The notes under the pieces were generated by a model, which saw nothing but the letters and a program-made list of their open reading frames with translations, was not told where the DNA came from and did not search any database. Of a stretch of DNA of 6,049 nt, positions 1-5,023 are shown piece after piece; the stretch's first letter is position 1, and every line of letters starts with the position of its first letter. The stretch covers positions 1 to 6,049 of the forward strand of contig JAEYUN010000028.1 of NCBI GenBank assembly GCA_023432475.1. Direction: 5' to 3'. Both the position numbers and the translations under genes were made by a program. Origin of the DNA: Candidatus Parcubacteria bacterium (GTDB lineage: Bacteria > Patescibacteriota > Saccharimonadia > Saccharimonadales > Saccharimonadaceae).

Positions 1-6
1 ATAATA

Positions 7-46
7 AAAACGACCTGTCTCGCAGAAGAAGGTCGTTTTCTTTTTT
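7..46 (+). terminator. Intrinsic terminator of an upstream gene outside the window
   Basis: A 10-base-pair stem (7-16 with 30-39, AAAACGACCT against AGGTCGTTTT) closes a 13-base loop and is followed by C and six Ts (41-46). This is the standard Rho-independent form for plus-strand transcription. The gene it ends lies before base 1. The A-run before the stem would give the minus strand a T-run too, so it could work both ways, but no minus-strand gene is visible approaching it. Confidence 0.8.
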
Positions 47-142
47 AGAACCATATTGATTCCAGGTGCCTAACAACCATAATATAGCACCATGGGCATA
101 TATGCAACAGTTTTATAAACATAAAAACATGAGCTGTAAATA

Positions 143-171
143 TTGACATAACCACTTCATTATGCTAATAT
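143..171 (+). promoter_or_regulatory. Strong sigma70-type promoter for the KGG gene
   Basis: A perfect -35 box TTGACA (143-148) is separated by 17 bases from the -10 box TAATAT (166-171), which is preceded by the extended -10 element TGC (163-165). Transcription should start near 178. This leaves an untranslated leader of about 112 bases before the ATG at 290. It is one of the two best promoter matches in the window and implies high expression of a very small gene. Confidence 0.8.
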
Positions 172-180
172 TTATTACAT

Positions 181-267
181 ACACATATCGTGTGTGAGAT
201 ATAACATAAGTGGGACAGGGGTAGACAGGCGGATTTCTATAGGATAGATCCGGCTGTTTTTCTGTCT
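181..267 (+). promoter_or_regulatory. Structured 5' leader of the KGG gene, attenuator-like hairpin
   Basis: The leader can fold into a hairpin with arms 226-234 and 248-256 (CAGGCGGAT against ATCCGGCTG, one G-G mismatch), followed by five Ts (257-261), like a terminator placed just before the Shine-Dalgarno. AGACAG (223-228) is also complementary to CTGTCT (262-267), and a second GACAGG copy (214-219) could compete with the first (224-229) for that partner. A small hairpin ACACA/TGTGT (181-185 with 191-195) sits near the 5' end. Mutually exclusive pairings are visible; regulation is inference, and no known riboswitch class was recognised. Confidence 0.4.
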
Positions 268-289
268 TAAGCAAGAAGGAGAATAGTAA

Positions 290-490
290 ATGTCAGGAAC
301 CAAAAAGGGCGGCGAAAAAGCTGCCGCTACCAACAAAGCTCGTCACGGCAAAGACTTTTACGCCCGCATAGGCGCTAAAGGTGGTAAAAACGGTAACACT
401 GGTGGTTTTGCAGCAAACCGCGAGCTAGCTCGCATTGCTGGCGCCAAGGGTGGCCGGATTAGCCGTCGCCGTAAGAGTGAGGCTAAATAG
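290..490 (+). CDS. Small basic KGG-repeat (GsiB-like) stress protein
   Basis: This 66-residue protein carries three KGG motifs (residues 6-8, 30-32, 53-55). The segment KDFYARIGAKGG (21-32) matches the repeat unit of Bacillus GsiB (KEFYQEIGxKGG), placing it in the KGG / stress-induced protein family. GsiB has several such units; here there is one full unit and degenerate copies on both sides. The protein is very hydrophilic and basic (10 Lys and 8 Arg against 4 acidic residues), with an RRRK cluster at 59-62, which suggests contact with nucleic acid or ribosomes; that is inference. There is no signal peptide or membrane segment. The ATG is supported by AAGGAG at 276-281, 8 bases upstream. It has its own strong promoter and terminator, so it is a single-gene unit. 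Family assignment is good; the biochemical role is unknown. Confidence 0.85.
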   Translation: MSGTKKGGEKAAATNKARHGKDFYARIGAKGGKNGNTGGFAANRELARIAGAKGGRISRRRKSEAK

Positions 491-513
491 CTAGAAGCGT
501 TTATAAATTAAAG

Positions 514-537
514 AACCCTCACTACTGAGGGTTTTTT
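514..537. terminator. Bidirectional intrinsic terminator between convergent genes
   Basis: An 8-base-pair stem (514-521, AACCCTCA, with 526-533, TGAGGGTT) closes the tetraloop CTAC, and Ts continue to 537. It lies 23 bases after the KGG stop. On the minus strand the stem is followed by TTCTTTAATTT, a weaker T-rich tract, and it lies shortly after the stop of the hydrolase gene at 550, so it probably serves both convergent units. Confidence 0.85.
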
Positions 538-549
538 AATTTCATGTAT

Positions 550-1164
550 TTACCAAGGTATTTGGCTGGAATCTACGGTGTAGCCGAGTATGCTGTTAAT
601 AATTTTTAGGGCTGGCTCGTTTTCATCTTGGAAATTGGCCGCATTACCGACTAGGTTACTAGCTATCACCACGTTGTATCCATGGCCATTTGCTCCATAC
701 GCAGTCCCAAGAACGCATCTAGAAGTAAAACCTCCTACTAGCACTACGTTGTTGACATTGAGGGTTTGTAGATAGTCATCTAGACCAGTTTGAGCAAAGG
801 CATCATAGAATCGTTTAGTTATGACCTTATCGCCGGCTTGTGGTTTGTCGCCAACAAAATCAAACCCAGCCATACTCGAATCCGATATACTCTTCGTCTG
901 GTCGTTAATTAGTTTTTTACTAATGTTGGCCGGTGAAACCTCGGGGTCAGGTGACTCAACCATACGAGTCCACACGATTGGTATATTCTTTCGATGGGCT
1001 CTTTCGATGAAATTGTCTATATCACTGACTAATCTGTCAAAATTATTATTTGCATTTTTGAAGGCCCAGCTGATTATATCATCATTACCCATATAGCTAC
1101 CTTGCTTATCAATGACAATAAGGGCGGTGTCGTCAGGGGTTAACCAATTAAATGCTTTGTCCAT
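550..1164 (-). CDS. Isochorismatase-family cysteine hydrolase
   Basis: This 204-residue protein has the complete catalytic triad of the isochorismatase-like superfamily: Asp19 in LIVIDKQ near the N terminus, Lys117 in ITKRFYDAF, and nucleophile Cys150 in GGFTSRCVLGTA, the turn that holds the nucleophile. Length fits the family. Members hydrolyse small amides, carbamoyl groups or the vinyl ether of isochorismate. The nicotinamidase metal-binding DxH is absent, so PncA is unlikely, and no isochorismate pathway gene is nearby; the substrate cannot be named. No signal peptide is seen, so it is probably cytoplasmic. I chose ATG at 1164; a TTG at 1170 would add two residues. The start lies inside the end of the upstream membrane protein gene (17-base overlap) and has no good Shine-Dalgarno, which points to translational coupling as the last gene of the minus-strand block. 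Confidence 0.85.
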   Translation of the reverse strand: MDKAFNWLTPDDTALIVIDKQGSYMGNDDIISWAFKNANNNFDRLVSDIDNFIERAHRKNIPIVWTRMVESPDPEVSPANISKKLINDQTKSISDSSMAGFDFVGDKPQAGDKVITKRFYDAFAQTGLDDYLQTLNVNNVVLVGGFTSRCVLGTAYGANGHGYNVVIASNLVGNAANFQDENEPALKIINSILGYTVDSSQIPW

Positions 1165-2011
1165 ACTCAACTAACTCGATTGTTTTATCAACCATATTTG
1201 GGTAGGGGCTGTAGTATCTTGCGATACGTATCTTTTCGCCTCGTTTAACTCTGGCCTCGCCGTTTTTGATAACCCCGGCCGGATAATACGGTGTCAAATC
1301 AAGATGTAAGAATAATTTATGGAGCGGCAACCAAGTCCACTTTGATTTTTGCCACTTCAGTTGGTCTAAATCACGTAAGACGAAAATAAGAAGTAGAACC
1401 GACGAAGCAATGACAGTCAACATCAATGAAAGAAGTAGACCACCGTTGGAAAGCGGCCATAGCGAGAGAATAAACCCTCCAGCAAGCCCTATGATACTCA
1501 GCCACTCCATGCGCGATAAGCGCTGTATGACAAGAGTCTCAATTTGGGCTCTATCAATCCATTGTTGATTGATGGTTGAGCTTATTGATGATAGCGCCTC
1601 CTTTTCTTTGGAGGTCTTAGCTTTGATATTAGTTACATAGCTATGGAGCTCGTGCAAACTACTGCCAGATAAATCAAAATCTTCTAGTCTATAGTCAATT
1701 TGATCAATAAGGTATTTGTCTAGCAAGTTTCGTATATCGTCTTGGACTTTCTCGCCGAAGGCACTCGATAAGCGGTAGGTTAAAAGATTGCGAGCATTCT
1801 CTGTTTTTAAGAGCTCATTTATACCATTAAGCTTTGCCCGGCTGCTATTAATAGTAAAACCGATATATATACCGAAAATACCAGCGGCTACCGTTGCAGC
1901 TCCTTGGAACTCGGACGCACCGCCAGGTATAAGTGTTATGAGCAGGAAAAAAAGAAGGGCGAATAAAGGAATGGCATATTGTGTTTGTTTTATGTACCAC
2001 AAGACACGCAT
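1148..2011 (-). CDS. Four-segment membrane protein of unknown function
   Basis: The 287-residue product has two hydrophobic hairpins: segments at about 12-30 and 38-55, then about 170-187 and 191-212. Between them lies a soluble, mostly helical region of about 110 residues rich in charged residues. A hydrophilic tail (213-287) follows, with several aromatic and basic residues around YYPAGVIKNGEARVKRG. The order two helices, helical loop, two helices resembles bestrophin-like DUF4239 proteins, but I see no diagnostic motif, so this is only a suggestion. Positive charges next to the segments (RAK after the second, LRDLDQLKWQK after the fourth) place the central region and both ends in the cytoplasm. 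The gene lies between the metallopeptidase and hydrolase genes, overlapping the latter. The ATG at 2011 is 9 bases from an extended -10 box, so the message is probably nearly leaderless. Confidence 0.75.
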   Translation of the reverse strand: MRVLWYIKQTQYAIPLFALLFFLLITLIPGGASEFQGAATVAAGIFGIYIGFTINSSRAKLNGINELLKTENARNLLTYRLSSAFGEKVQDDIRNLLDKYLIDQIDYRLEDFDLSGSSLHELHSYVTNIKAKTSKEKEALSSISSTINQQWIDRAQIETLVIQRLSRMEWLSIIGLAGGFILSLWPLSNGGLLLSLMLTVIASSVLLLIFVLRDLDQLKWQKSKWTWLPLHKLFLHLDLTPYYPAGVIKNGEARVKRGEKIRIARYYSPYPNMVDKTIELVEYGQSI

Positions 2012-2020
2012 AATATCCCA

Positions 2021-2029
2021 ATTATAGCA
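2021..2029 (-). promoter_or_regulatory. Extended -10 promoter giving a nearly leaderless mRNA
   Basis: On the minus strand the gap between the metallopeptidase and membrane protein genes reads TGC TATAAT (2029 down to 2021), a perfect -10 with the TGn extension. Only 9 bases separate it from the ATG at 2011, so transcription should start 0-3 bases before that codon. A poor -35 candidate, TTACAG (2051-2046), sits 19 bases upstream. The GGGA before the ATG would fall outside or at the very edge of such a transcript. Confidence 0.65.
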
Positions 2030-2038
2030 TGTAGAGCA

Positions 2039-2512
2039 CTACTGTCTGTAACGTTTCAGCCCGCAGCTGCGAGCGTCGTTTACCTGCCATTTTGCCGAAC
2101 AAACCAAGCATTCATAGGTGTTGTCGCCAGATTGGACACCGTTTCTCGAGCATGCCGGGCAGGTACTGCGGGCATGTAGCCAGTCACGATAGCTGTCGAG
2201 CGAATCTTCAATATTATTCTCAGTTATCGGCAGTCCATAACGCTCTCCGAGCTCGCGTGCCTTGTTCCAGGCTTCTCTTTCGAGCTTTAGTAGGTCGATA
2301 TCGTATTTATACGATTCGTGACCTAAAATGCCGTGAGCGGCTTCGTGAAGCAATAGGGGGTATCCACTGGTTGTGGTGCGCCTGGTGTCATAATGAACAG
2401 TTTTAGTGAGCGGTGACCACCTAAAATCGTCTCCAGCCTCGAGTTTTAGGCCGGGATAATCAGTCTGAAGTTGTTTCAGCAAGTCGTTGAATTCCGTAGT
2501 AATAACAGCCAT
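2039..2512 (-). CDS. HExxH metallopeptidase-like protein with C-terminal zinc ribbon
   Basis: The 157-residue protein contains HEAAHGILGH at residues 56-65. His56 and His60 would bind zinc and Glu57 would be the catalytic base. A downstream LEREAW (about 77-82) offers a glutamate as third ligand, the spacing of ImmA/IrrE-type gluzincins. The preceding region (about 30-45) looks like strands leading into the active-site helix. The C terminus has two CxxC pairs (Cys118/121 and Cys135/138) typical of a zinc ribbon, which could bind nucleic acid or a protein partner. There is no signal peptide or membrane segment. The ATG at 2512 is chosen because a strong AGAGGAGG lies 9 bases before it; an upstream in-frame ATG at 2548 would add 12 residues without a comparable site. 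The start lies inside the ROK gene (53-base overlap). The HExxH core is clear; ImmA/IrrE membership and substrate are inferred. Confidence 0.75.
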   Translation of the reverse strand: MAVITTEFNDLLKQLQTDYPGLKLEAGDDFRWSPLTKTVHYDTRRTTTSGYPLLLHEAAHGILGHESYKYDIDLLKLEREAWNKARELGERYGLPITENNIEDSLDSYRDWLHARSTCPACSRNGVQSGDNTYECLVCSAKWQVNDARSCGLKRYRQ

Positions 2513-3290
2513 ATATGACCGCCTCCTCTGGATATTTAGCTTGGACAATTTTAGGCATGGGGATGTGGTCGGGCAGTTGGTTATTGGTGAGTTTTTTTAA
2601 CTGTTCTTTGTAGCGGTCAAAGTAGGTACCGATGCTGCCACCGATGATGATAACGTCTGGCATAATCATCGGTATCATGACCAGAAAGCCGCGCGATATT
2701 TTGTCGGCAATATGCGCCCAAATCGGCTTGCTGGTGATGTCTCGGGCATATTTGCCATAAGTATCACGAATTGAGCGGCCTGAAGCGAAACTTTCCCAAC
2801 TACGCAGCCGGCCGTCGTACTCAATCATCATATGTCCGCCTTCGCTCATAGACATATTGGGGTCGATATGGCCGCCGGCTATTATACCGGTGCCGATGCC
2901 GGTACTGATCGTGACGTAGAGGCTGTTTCGGGGCTGTTCTTTGAGGCGTAGAGTCTCGGATAAGCCTGCTAAGTTGGCATCGTTTTCTAGCCAAATGGGT
3001 ATATCAGGCACCAGAGCGCTGAGCTTGCCGGCGATATCAAAATTGCGCCAACCGAGGTTGATGCAAAGCAGGGCAATGTTGTTCAAAACGGTGCCGGGCA
3101 CCCCGATAACGATAGCGTCGATTGGCCGTCCCTTCAGGATGTAGTGCTCATGCAGGACTTCGCTGATGGTACCAATATAATCATCTTCATTTTTCGGCGT
3201 TGGGAAGCGGTGCTCTTGTCCCGGTTTACCTTGGCGGTTAAAAGCAGTTATAAGTGTCTTAGTGCCACCGGTGTCGATAGTGATAAGCAT
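2460..3290 (-). CDS. ROK-family sugar kinase-like protein without the zinc motif
   Basis: The 276-residue protein shows the ASKHA/ROK fold signatures in order: phosphate-1 loop DTGGTK (6-11), WRNFDI (81-86), NDAN (103-106) with likely catalytic base Asp104, phosphate-2 loop STGIGTG (129-135), EGGH (150-153) where Glu and His normally hold the sugar, and the adenosine-site GGSIG (217-221). ROK kinases phosphorylate glucose, N-acetylmannosamine, N-acetylglucosamine or related sugars with ATP. There is no helix-turn-helix domain, so it is a kinase type, not a repressor. The usual CxCGxxGCxE zinc site after EGGH is missing; residues 154-172 contain no cysteine. The protein is slightly short for the family. 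It starts the minus-strand block, ends with TGA and overlaps the metallopeptidase gene. The ATG has no Shine-Dalgarno and is probably read from a leaderless transcript. The exact sugar cannot be told. Confidence 0.85.
   Translation of the reverse strand: MLITIDTGGTKTLITAFNRQGKPGQEHRFPTPKNEDDYIGTISEVLHEHYILKGRPIDAIVIGVPGTVLNNIALLCINLGWRNFDIAGKLSALVPDIPIWLENDANLAGLSETLRLKEQPRNSLYVTISTGIGTGIIAGGHIDPNMSMSEGGHMMIEYDGRLRSWESFASGRSIRDTYGKYARDITSKPIWAHIADKISRGFLVMIPMIMPDVIIIGGSIGTYFDRYKEQLKKLTNNQLPDHIPMPKIVQAKYPEEAVIYGCYYYGIQRLAETTSD
2522..2529 (-). promoter_or_regulatory. Strong Shine-Dalgarno deciding the metallopeptidase start
   Basis: On the minus strand AGAGGAGG (2529 to 2522) lies 9 bases upstream of ATG 2512 and inside the 3' end of the ROK coding region. 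It selects 2512 over the in-frame ATG at 2548. It is the best Shine-Dalgarno in the minus-strand block, in contrast to the ROK and membrane protein genes, which have none. Confidence 0.75.
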
Positions 3291-3296
3291 AGGGCT

Positions 3297-3305
3297 AGTT
3301 TAGCA
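3297..3305 (-). promoter_or_regulatory. Extended -10 promoter giving a leaderless ROK mRNA
   Basis: On the minus strand TGC TAAACT (3305 down to 3297) fits an extended -10 (TAAACT matches four of six consensus bases). Six bases, AGCCCT, separate it from ATG 3290, so transcription would begin at the A of the start codon. No convincing -35 is present. The lack of any Shine-Dalgarno before this ATG agrees with leaderless translation. It is weaker than the box before the membrane protein gene. Confidence 0.5.
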
Positions 3306-3318
3306 TGAGGTACTTGGC

Positions 3319-3347
3319 TTGCGCCACTCGAGAAAAACTGGTATGCT
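3319..3347 (+). promoter_or_regulatory. Probable promoter for the small surface protein gene
   Basis: TTGCGC (3319-3324, partial -35 match) is spaced 17 bases from TATGCT (3342-3347), which is preceded by the extended element TGG (3339-3341). Transcription would start near 3354, leaving about 25 bases before ATG 3379, enough for the AAGGGAG Shine-Dalgarno. It lies back to back with the ROK promoter, within about 15 bases, so the two polymerases would compete for space. Confidence 0.5.
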
Positions 3348-3378
3348 AAGCATAGAAATCAAGGGAGACCAGCGAGAA

Positions 3379-3807
3379 ATGAATCAGCGACTTAATGAAC
3401 GAGGTGGGATCCTAAGCTTTGCTATAGTTGGCGCGGTATTAGCCTTGCTTTTACTAGGGGGAATCTTATTGGCAAAACAGCAAGCGCGTTGGGCGAGGAA
3501 TGTCGATAATCCCGAAACGGCTATCACCGAGAACGAAAAACCATCACAAAACCAACCACAACAAACTGAAAACGGTACAGGCACTAACCCGGGTAGTAAC
3601 ACTCAAGCCCCCACTACAGGCCGGACAGGAGAGCCTTCGACTAACAGTAACACTACTGGCCAACTACCTGTTAGCGGACCAAGTGAGATACCTAGCGCCG
3701 GTCCAGAAGATGTTTTAGGGCTGACAATAACCCTGGCTATGATTAGCGCCGGCTTATACGCTCGCCAGAAATCGCAAAAAACCCTCCGCACTTCGGCTCT
3801 AAAATAA
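3379..3807 (+). CDS. Small membrane-anchored surface protein with LPxTG-like C-terminal motifs
   Basis: The 142-residue product has a hydrophobic segment at 11-32 after a short charged N terminus (signal anchor or uncleaved signal). A low-complexity linker rich in Asn, Thr, Gln, Pro, Ser and Gly follows (about 43-103), then a second hydrophobic segment (about 111-127) and a basic tail (ARQKSQK). LPVSGP (96-101) and IPSAGP (104-109) stand directly before the second segment, the arrangement of a cell-wall sorting signal, and the form xPxxGPxDVLG resembles C-terminal signals seen in Saccharibacteria; sortase processing is inferred. The N-terminal NERGGILSF also recalls TadE/pilin-type leaders, without the usual glutamate. 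ATG 3379 is preferred: AAGGGAG lies 11 bases upstream, and in-frame starts at 3319 (TTG) and 3343 overlap the promoter. Divergent from the ROK gene. No known protein family was recognised. Confidence 0.65.
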   Translation: MNQRLNERGGILSFAIVGAVLALLLLGGILLAKQQARWARNVDNPETAITENEKPSQNQPQQTENGTGTNPGSNTQAPTTGRTGEPSTNSNTTGQLPVSGPSEIPSAGPEDVLGLTITLAMISAGLYARQKSQKTLRTSALK

Positions 3808-3814
3808 GCGCTTA
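3805..3814. repeat. Perfect 10-base palindrome over a stop codon, upstream of the S1 promoter
   Basis: TAAGCGCTTA is perfectly self-complementary. It includes the stop codon of the surface protein gene and ends 6 bases before the -35 box of the S1 promoter. There is no following T-run, so it is not an intrinsic terminator. An operator role is possible but has no other support here, and a 10-base palindrome can occur by chance. Confidence 0.3.
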
Positions 3815-3820
3815 GTTGCT

Positions 3821-3850
3821 TTGACAACAGAGGCGATTTTATAGTACAAT
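3821..3850 (+). promoter_or_regulatory. Strong sigma70-type promoter for rpsA-infB
   Basis: A perfect -35 TTGACA (3821-3826) and a -10 TACAAT (3845-3850, five of six consensus bases) are separated by 18 bases. Transcription should start near 3857, giving a leader of about 100 bases before the S1 start at 3956. The promoter lies just after the surface protein stop (3807) with no terminator between, so read-through from that gene is also possible. Confidence 0.8.
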
Positions 3851-3910
3851 GGTAGGTAATTCTCTTTAGACATGACTTTTTATGGTTATGATCTGATTAG
3901 AAAATATCAC

Positions 3911-3945
3911 AAGAAGGGAGATTACAGGGCTCCGATACCCTGTAG
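3911..3945 (+). promoter_or_regulatory. S1 leader hairpin between Shine-Dalgarno and start codon
   Basis: A strong Shine-Dalgarno-like AAGAAGGGAG (3911-3920) lies 35 bases before ATG 3956, too far for direct use. Between them TACAGGG (3923-3929) pairs perfectly with CCCTGTA (3938-3944) around an 8-base loop, which would shorten the effective spacing to about 11-13 bases. The loop begins with CTCC (3930-3933), complementary to GGAG (3917-3920), so the loop could instead cover the Shine-Dalgarno, as a pseudoknot or an alternative hairpin. The pairings are directly visible; translational control of S1 is inference. Confidence 0.5.
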
Positions 3946-3955
3946 AAAAAGATTT

Positions 3956-5023
3956 ATGGCGAGTGCCAAAAACACTATCACGATGGATGATCTTCTTAAA
4001 GAAGAAAAAGTCCAGTCAATGGCTGCCGGCGAGGTAGTCGAAGGGACTGTTCTGACAGTCAAGAAGCACGAGGTACTGGTTGACCTGGGACCTTTAGGCG
4101 TCGGTATAGTTCCGCGCCGCGAAATTGGTTTCAACCAGAAACTGGAAGTTGGCGATGCCGTCACTGCCAGCGTAATCGAAACCGAAATGGAAGACGGCTG
4201 TTCACTGCTGTCGCTCCGCAAAGCTGCTAAAGATCGCGGCTGGGACGAAGTGGCGCGGATTGTCGAGAACGAAGATACGGTTGAGGTTACGGCTTATGAC
4301 GCCAACCGAGGCGGTCTGTTGATCGAGCTGGAAGGTGTACGCGGGTTCTTGCCGGTGTCACAGCTATCAGCCGAACACTACCCACGAGTTGGTTCGGCCG
4401 ACAAAGACGAGATTTTGCAGCGTTTGAACGGCTTGATTGGTAAACCGATCAAGGTGCGGGTTCTCGATGCTGACCGTAAGACCAACAAGCTGATCTTCTC
4501 TGAAAAAGAAGCAGTCAAAGACGGCCTAAGCGAACGCTTCGAGAAGCTAAAAGTGGGCGACACCGTTAAAGGTGTTATCACTGGCGTAATCGACTACGGT
4601 GCATTCGTGAATGTTGAAGGGATCGAAGGTCTGATCCATATTTCAGAAATCAGCTGGGAGAGGGTTAATAACCCGTCTGACTACGTCAAGGTCGGTCAGA
4701 ATGTAGAAGCCAAGGTTATCGCAATCGACAAAGAGCGCCTCAGCTTGAGCCTTAAACAGCTTCAAGAAGACCCGTGGTTAAGTGAAGTCGAGAAATTCAA
4801 AAAAGGCGATGAGGTTGAGGGCACGGTAACCCGTATCACGCCATTTGGTGCTTTCGTGCAGCTTAGCCCGGCCATTGAGGCCTTGGTTCATGTTTCGGAA
4901 CTTGGTGATGGCGAAGGAGTCGACCCCGAAAAAGTCTTCAAGCTCAACGAGCGCAAGACCTTCCGAGTGCTGGAGATAGACAAAGACAATCGCAAGATTT
5001 CCCTAAGTCTAAAGAAAAAATAA
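3956..5023 (+). CDS. rpsA: Ribosomal protein S1, four S1 domains
   Basis: The 355-residue protein consists of four consecutive S1 OB-fold RNA-binding domains, at about 25-89, 106-184, 199-268 and 282-353. The third (DYGAFVNVEGIEGLIHISEIS) and fourth (PFGAFVQLSPAIEALVHVSEL) carry the classic GAFV...GL(I/V)H(I/V)SE signature; the first two are more diverged, as is usual for ribosome-binding S1 domains. Protein S1 binds mRNA at the 30S subunit and helps unfold and place it for initiation. E. coli S1 has six domains; four is common in reduced or Gram-positive-type forms. I place the start at ATG 3956: the in-frame ATG at 3872 adds 28 residues with no S1-like sequence, no Shine-Dalgarno and the leader hairpin inside it. 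ATG 3983 is another possibility. It is followed by infB after 67 bases and probably co-transcribed. Confidence 0.9.
   Translation: MASAKNTITMDDLLKEEKVQSMAAGEVVEGTVLTVKKHEVLVDLGPLGVGIVPRREIGFNQKLEVGDAVTASVIETEMEDGCSLLSLRKAAKDRGWDEVARIVENEDTVEVTAYDANRGGLLIELEGVRGFLPVSQLSAEHYPRVGSADKDEILQRLNGLIGKPIKVRVLDADRKTNKLIFSEKEAVKDGLSERFEKLKVGDTVKGVITGVIDYGAFVNVEGIEGLIHISEISWERVNNPSDYVKVGQNVEAKVIAIDKERLSLSLKQLQEDPWLSEVEKFKKGDEVEGTVTRITPFGAFVQLSPAIEALVHVSELGDGEGVDPEKVFKLNERKTFRVLEIDKDNRKISLSLKKK

Noticed and set aside
65..91. GGTGC ... GCACC inverted repeat with a 17-base spacer
   Set aside because: Five base pairs with a long AT-rich loop and no T-run; not above chance.
96..105. Palindrome GCATATATGC as an operator
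   Set aside because: It lies nearly 40 bases upstream of the -35 box in AT-rich DNA; no second copy or known binding motif was recognised.
550..1164. Nicotinamidase (pncA) assignment
   Set aside because: The triad fits the superfamily, but the DxH metal site required by nicotinamidases is absent.
1788..2179. Plus-strand frames opposite the membrane protein and peptidase
   Set aside because: They are shadows of well-supported minus-strand genes and have no recognisable motifs or ribosome sites.
2450..2462. TGA of the ROK gene read as glycine (recoded genetic code)
   Set aside because: The frame after this TGA shows no ROK-like sequence and soon meets TAG; all other genes are intact under the standard bacterial code.
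2513..2548. Upstream ATG 2548 for the metallopeptidase
   Set aside because: The strong AGAGGAGG fits ATG 2512, and the added residues are rich in Arg/Ser with no sign of belonging to the fold.
3882..3896. Mini-frame ATG GTT ATG ATC TGA in the S1 leader as an upstream peptide
   Set aside because: Four codons, no Shine-Dalgarno, and easily expected by chance.
3872..3955. N-terminal extension of S1 from ATG 3872
   Set aside because: The added 28 residues do not look like S1 and contain the leader hairpin and Shine-Dalgarno; ATG 3872 has no ribosome site. It would need a leader of only about 15 bases.
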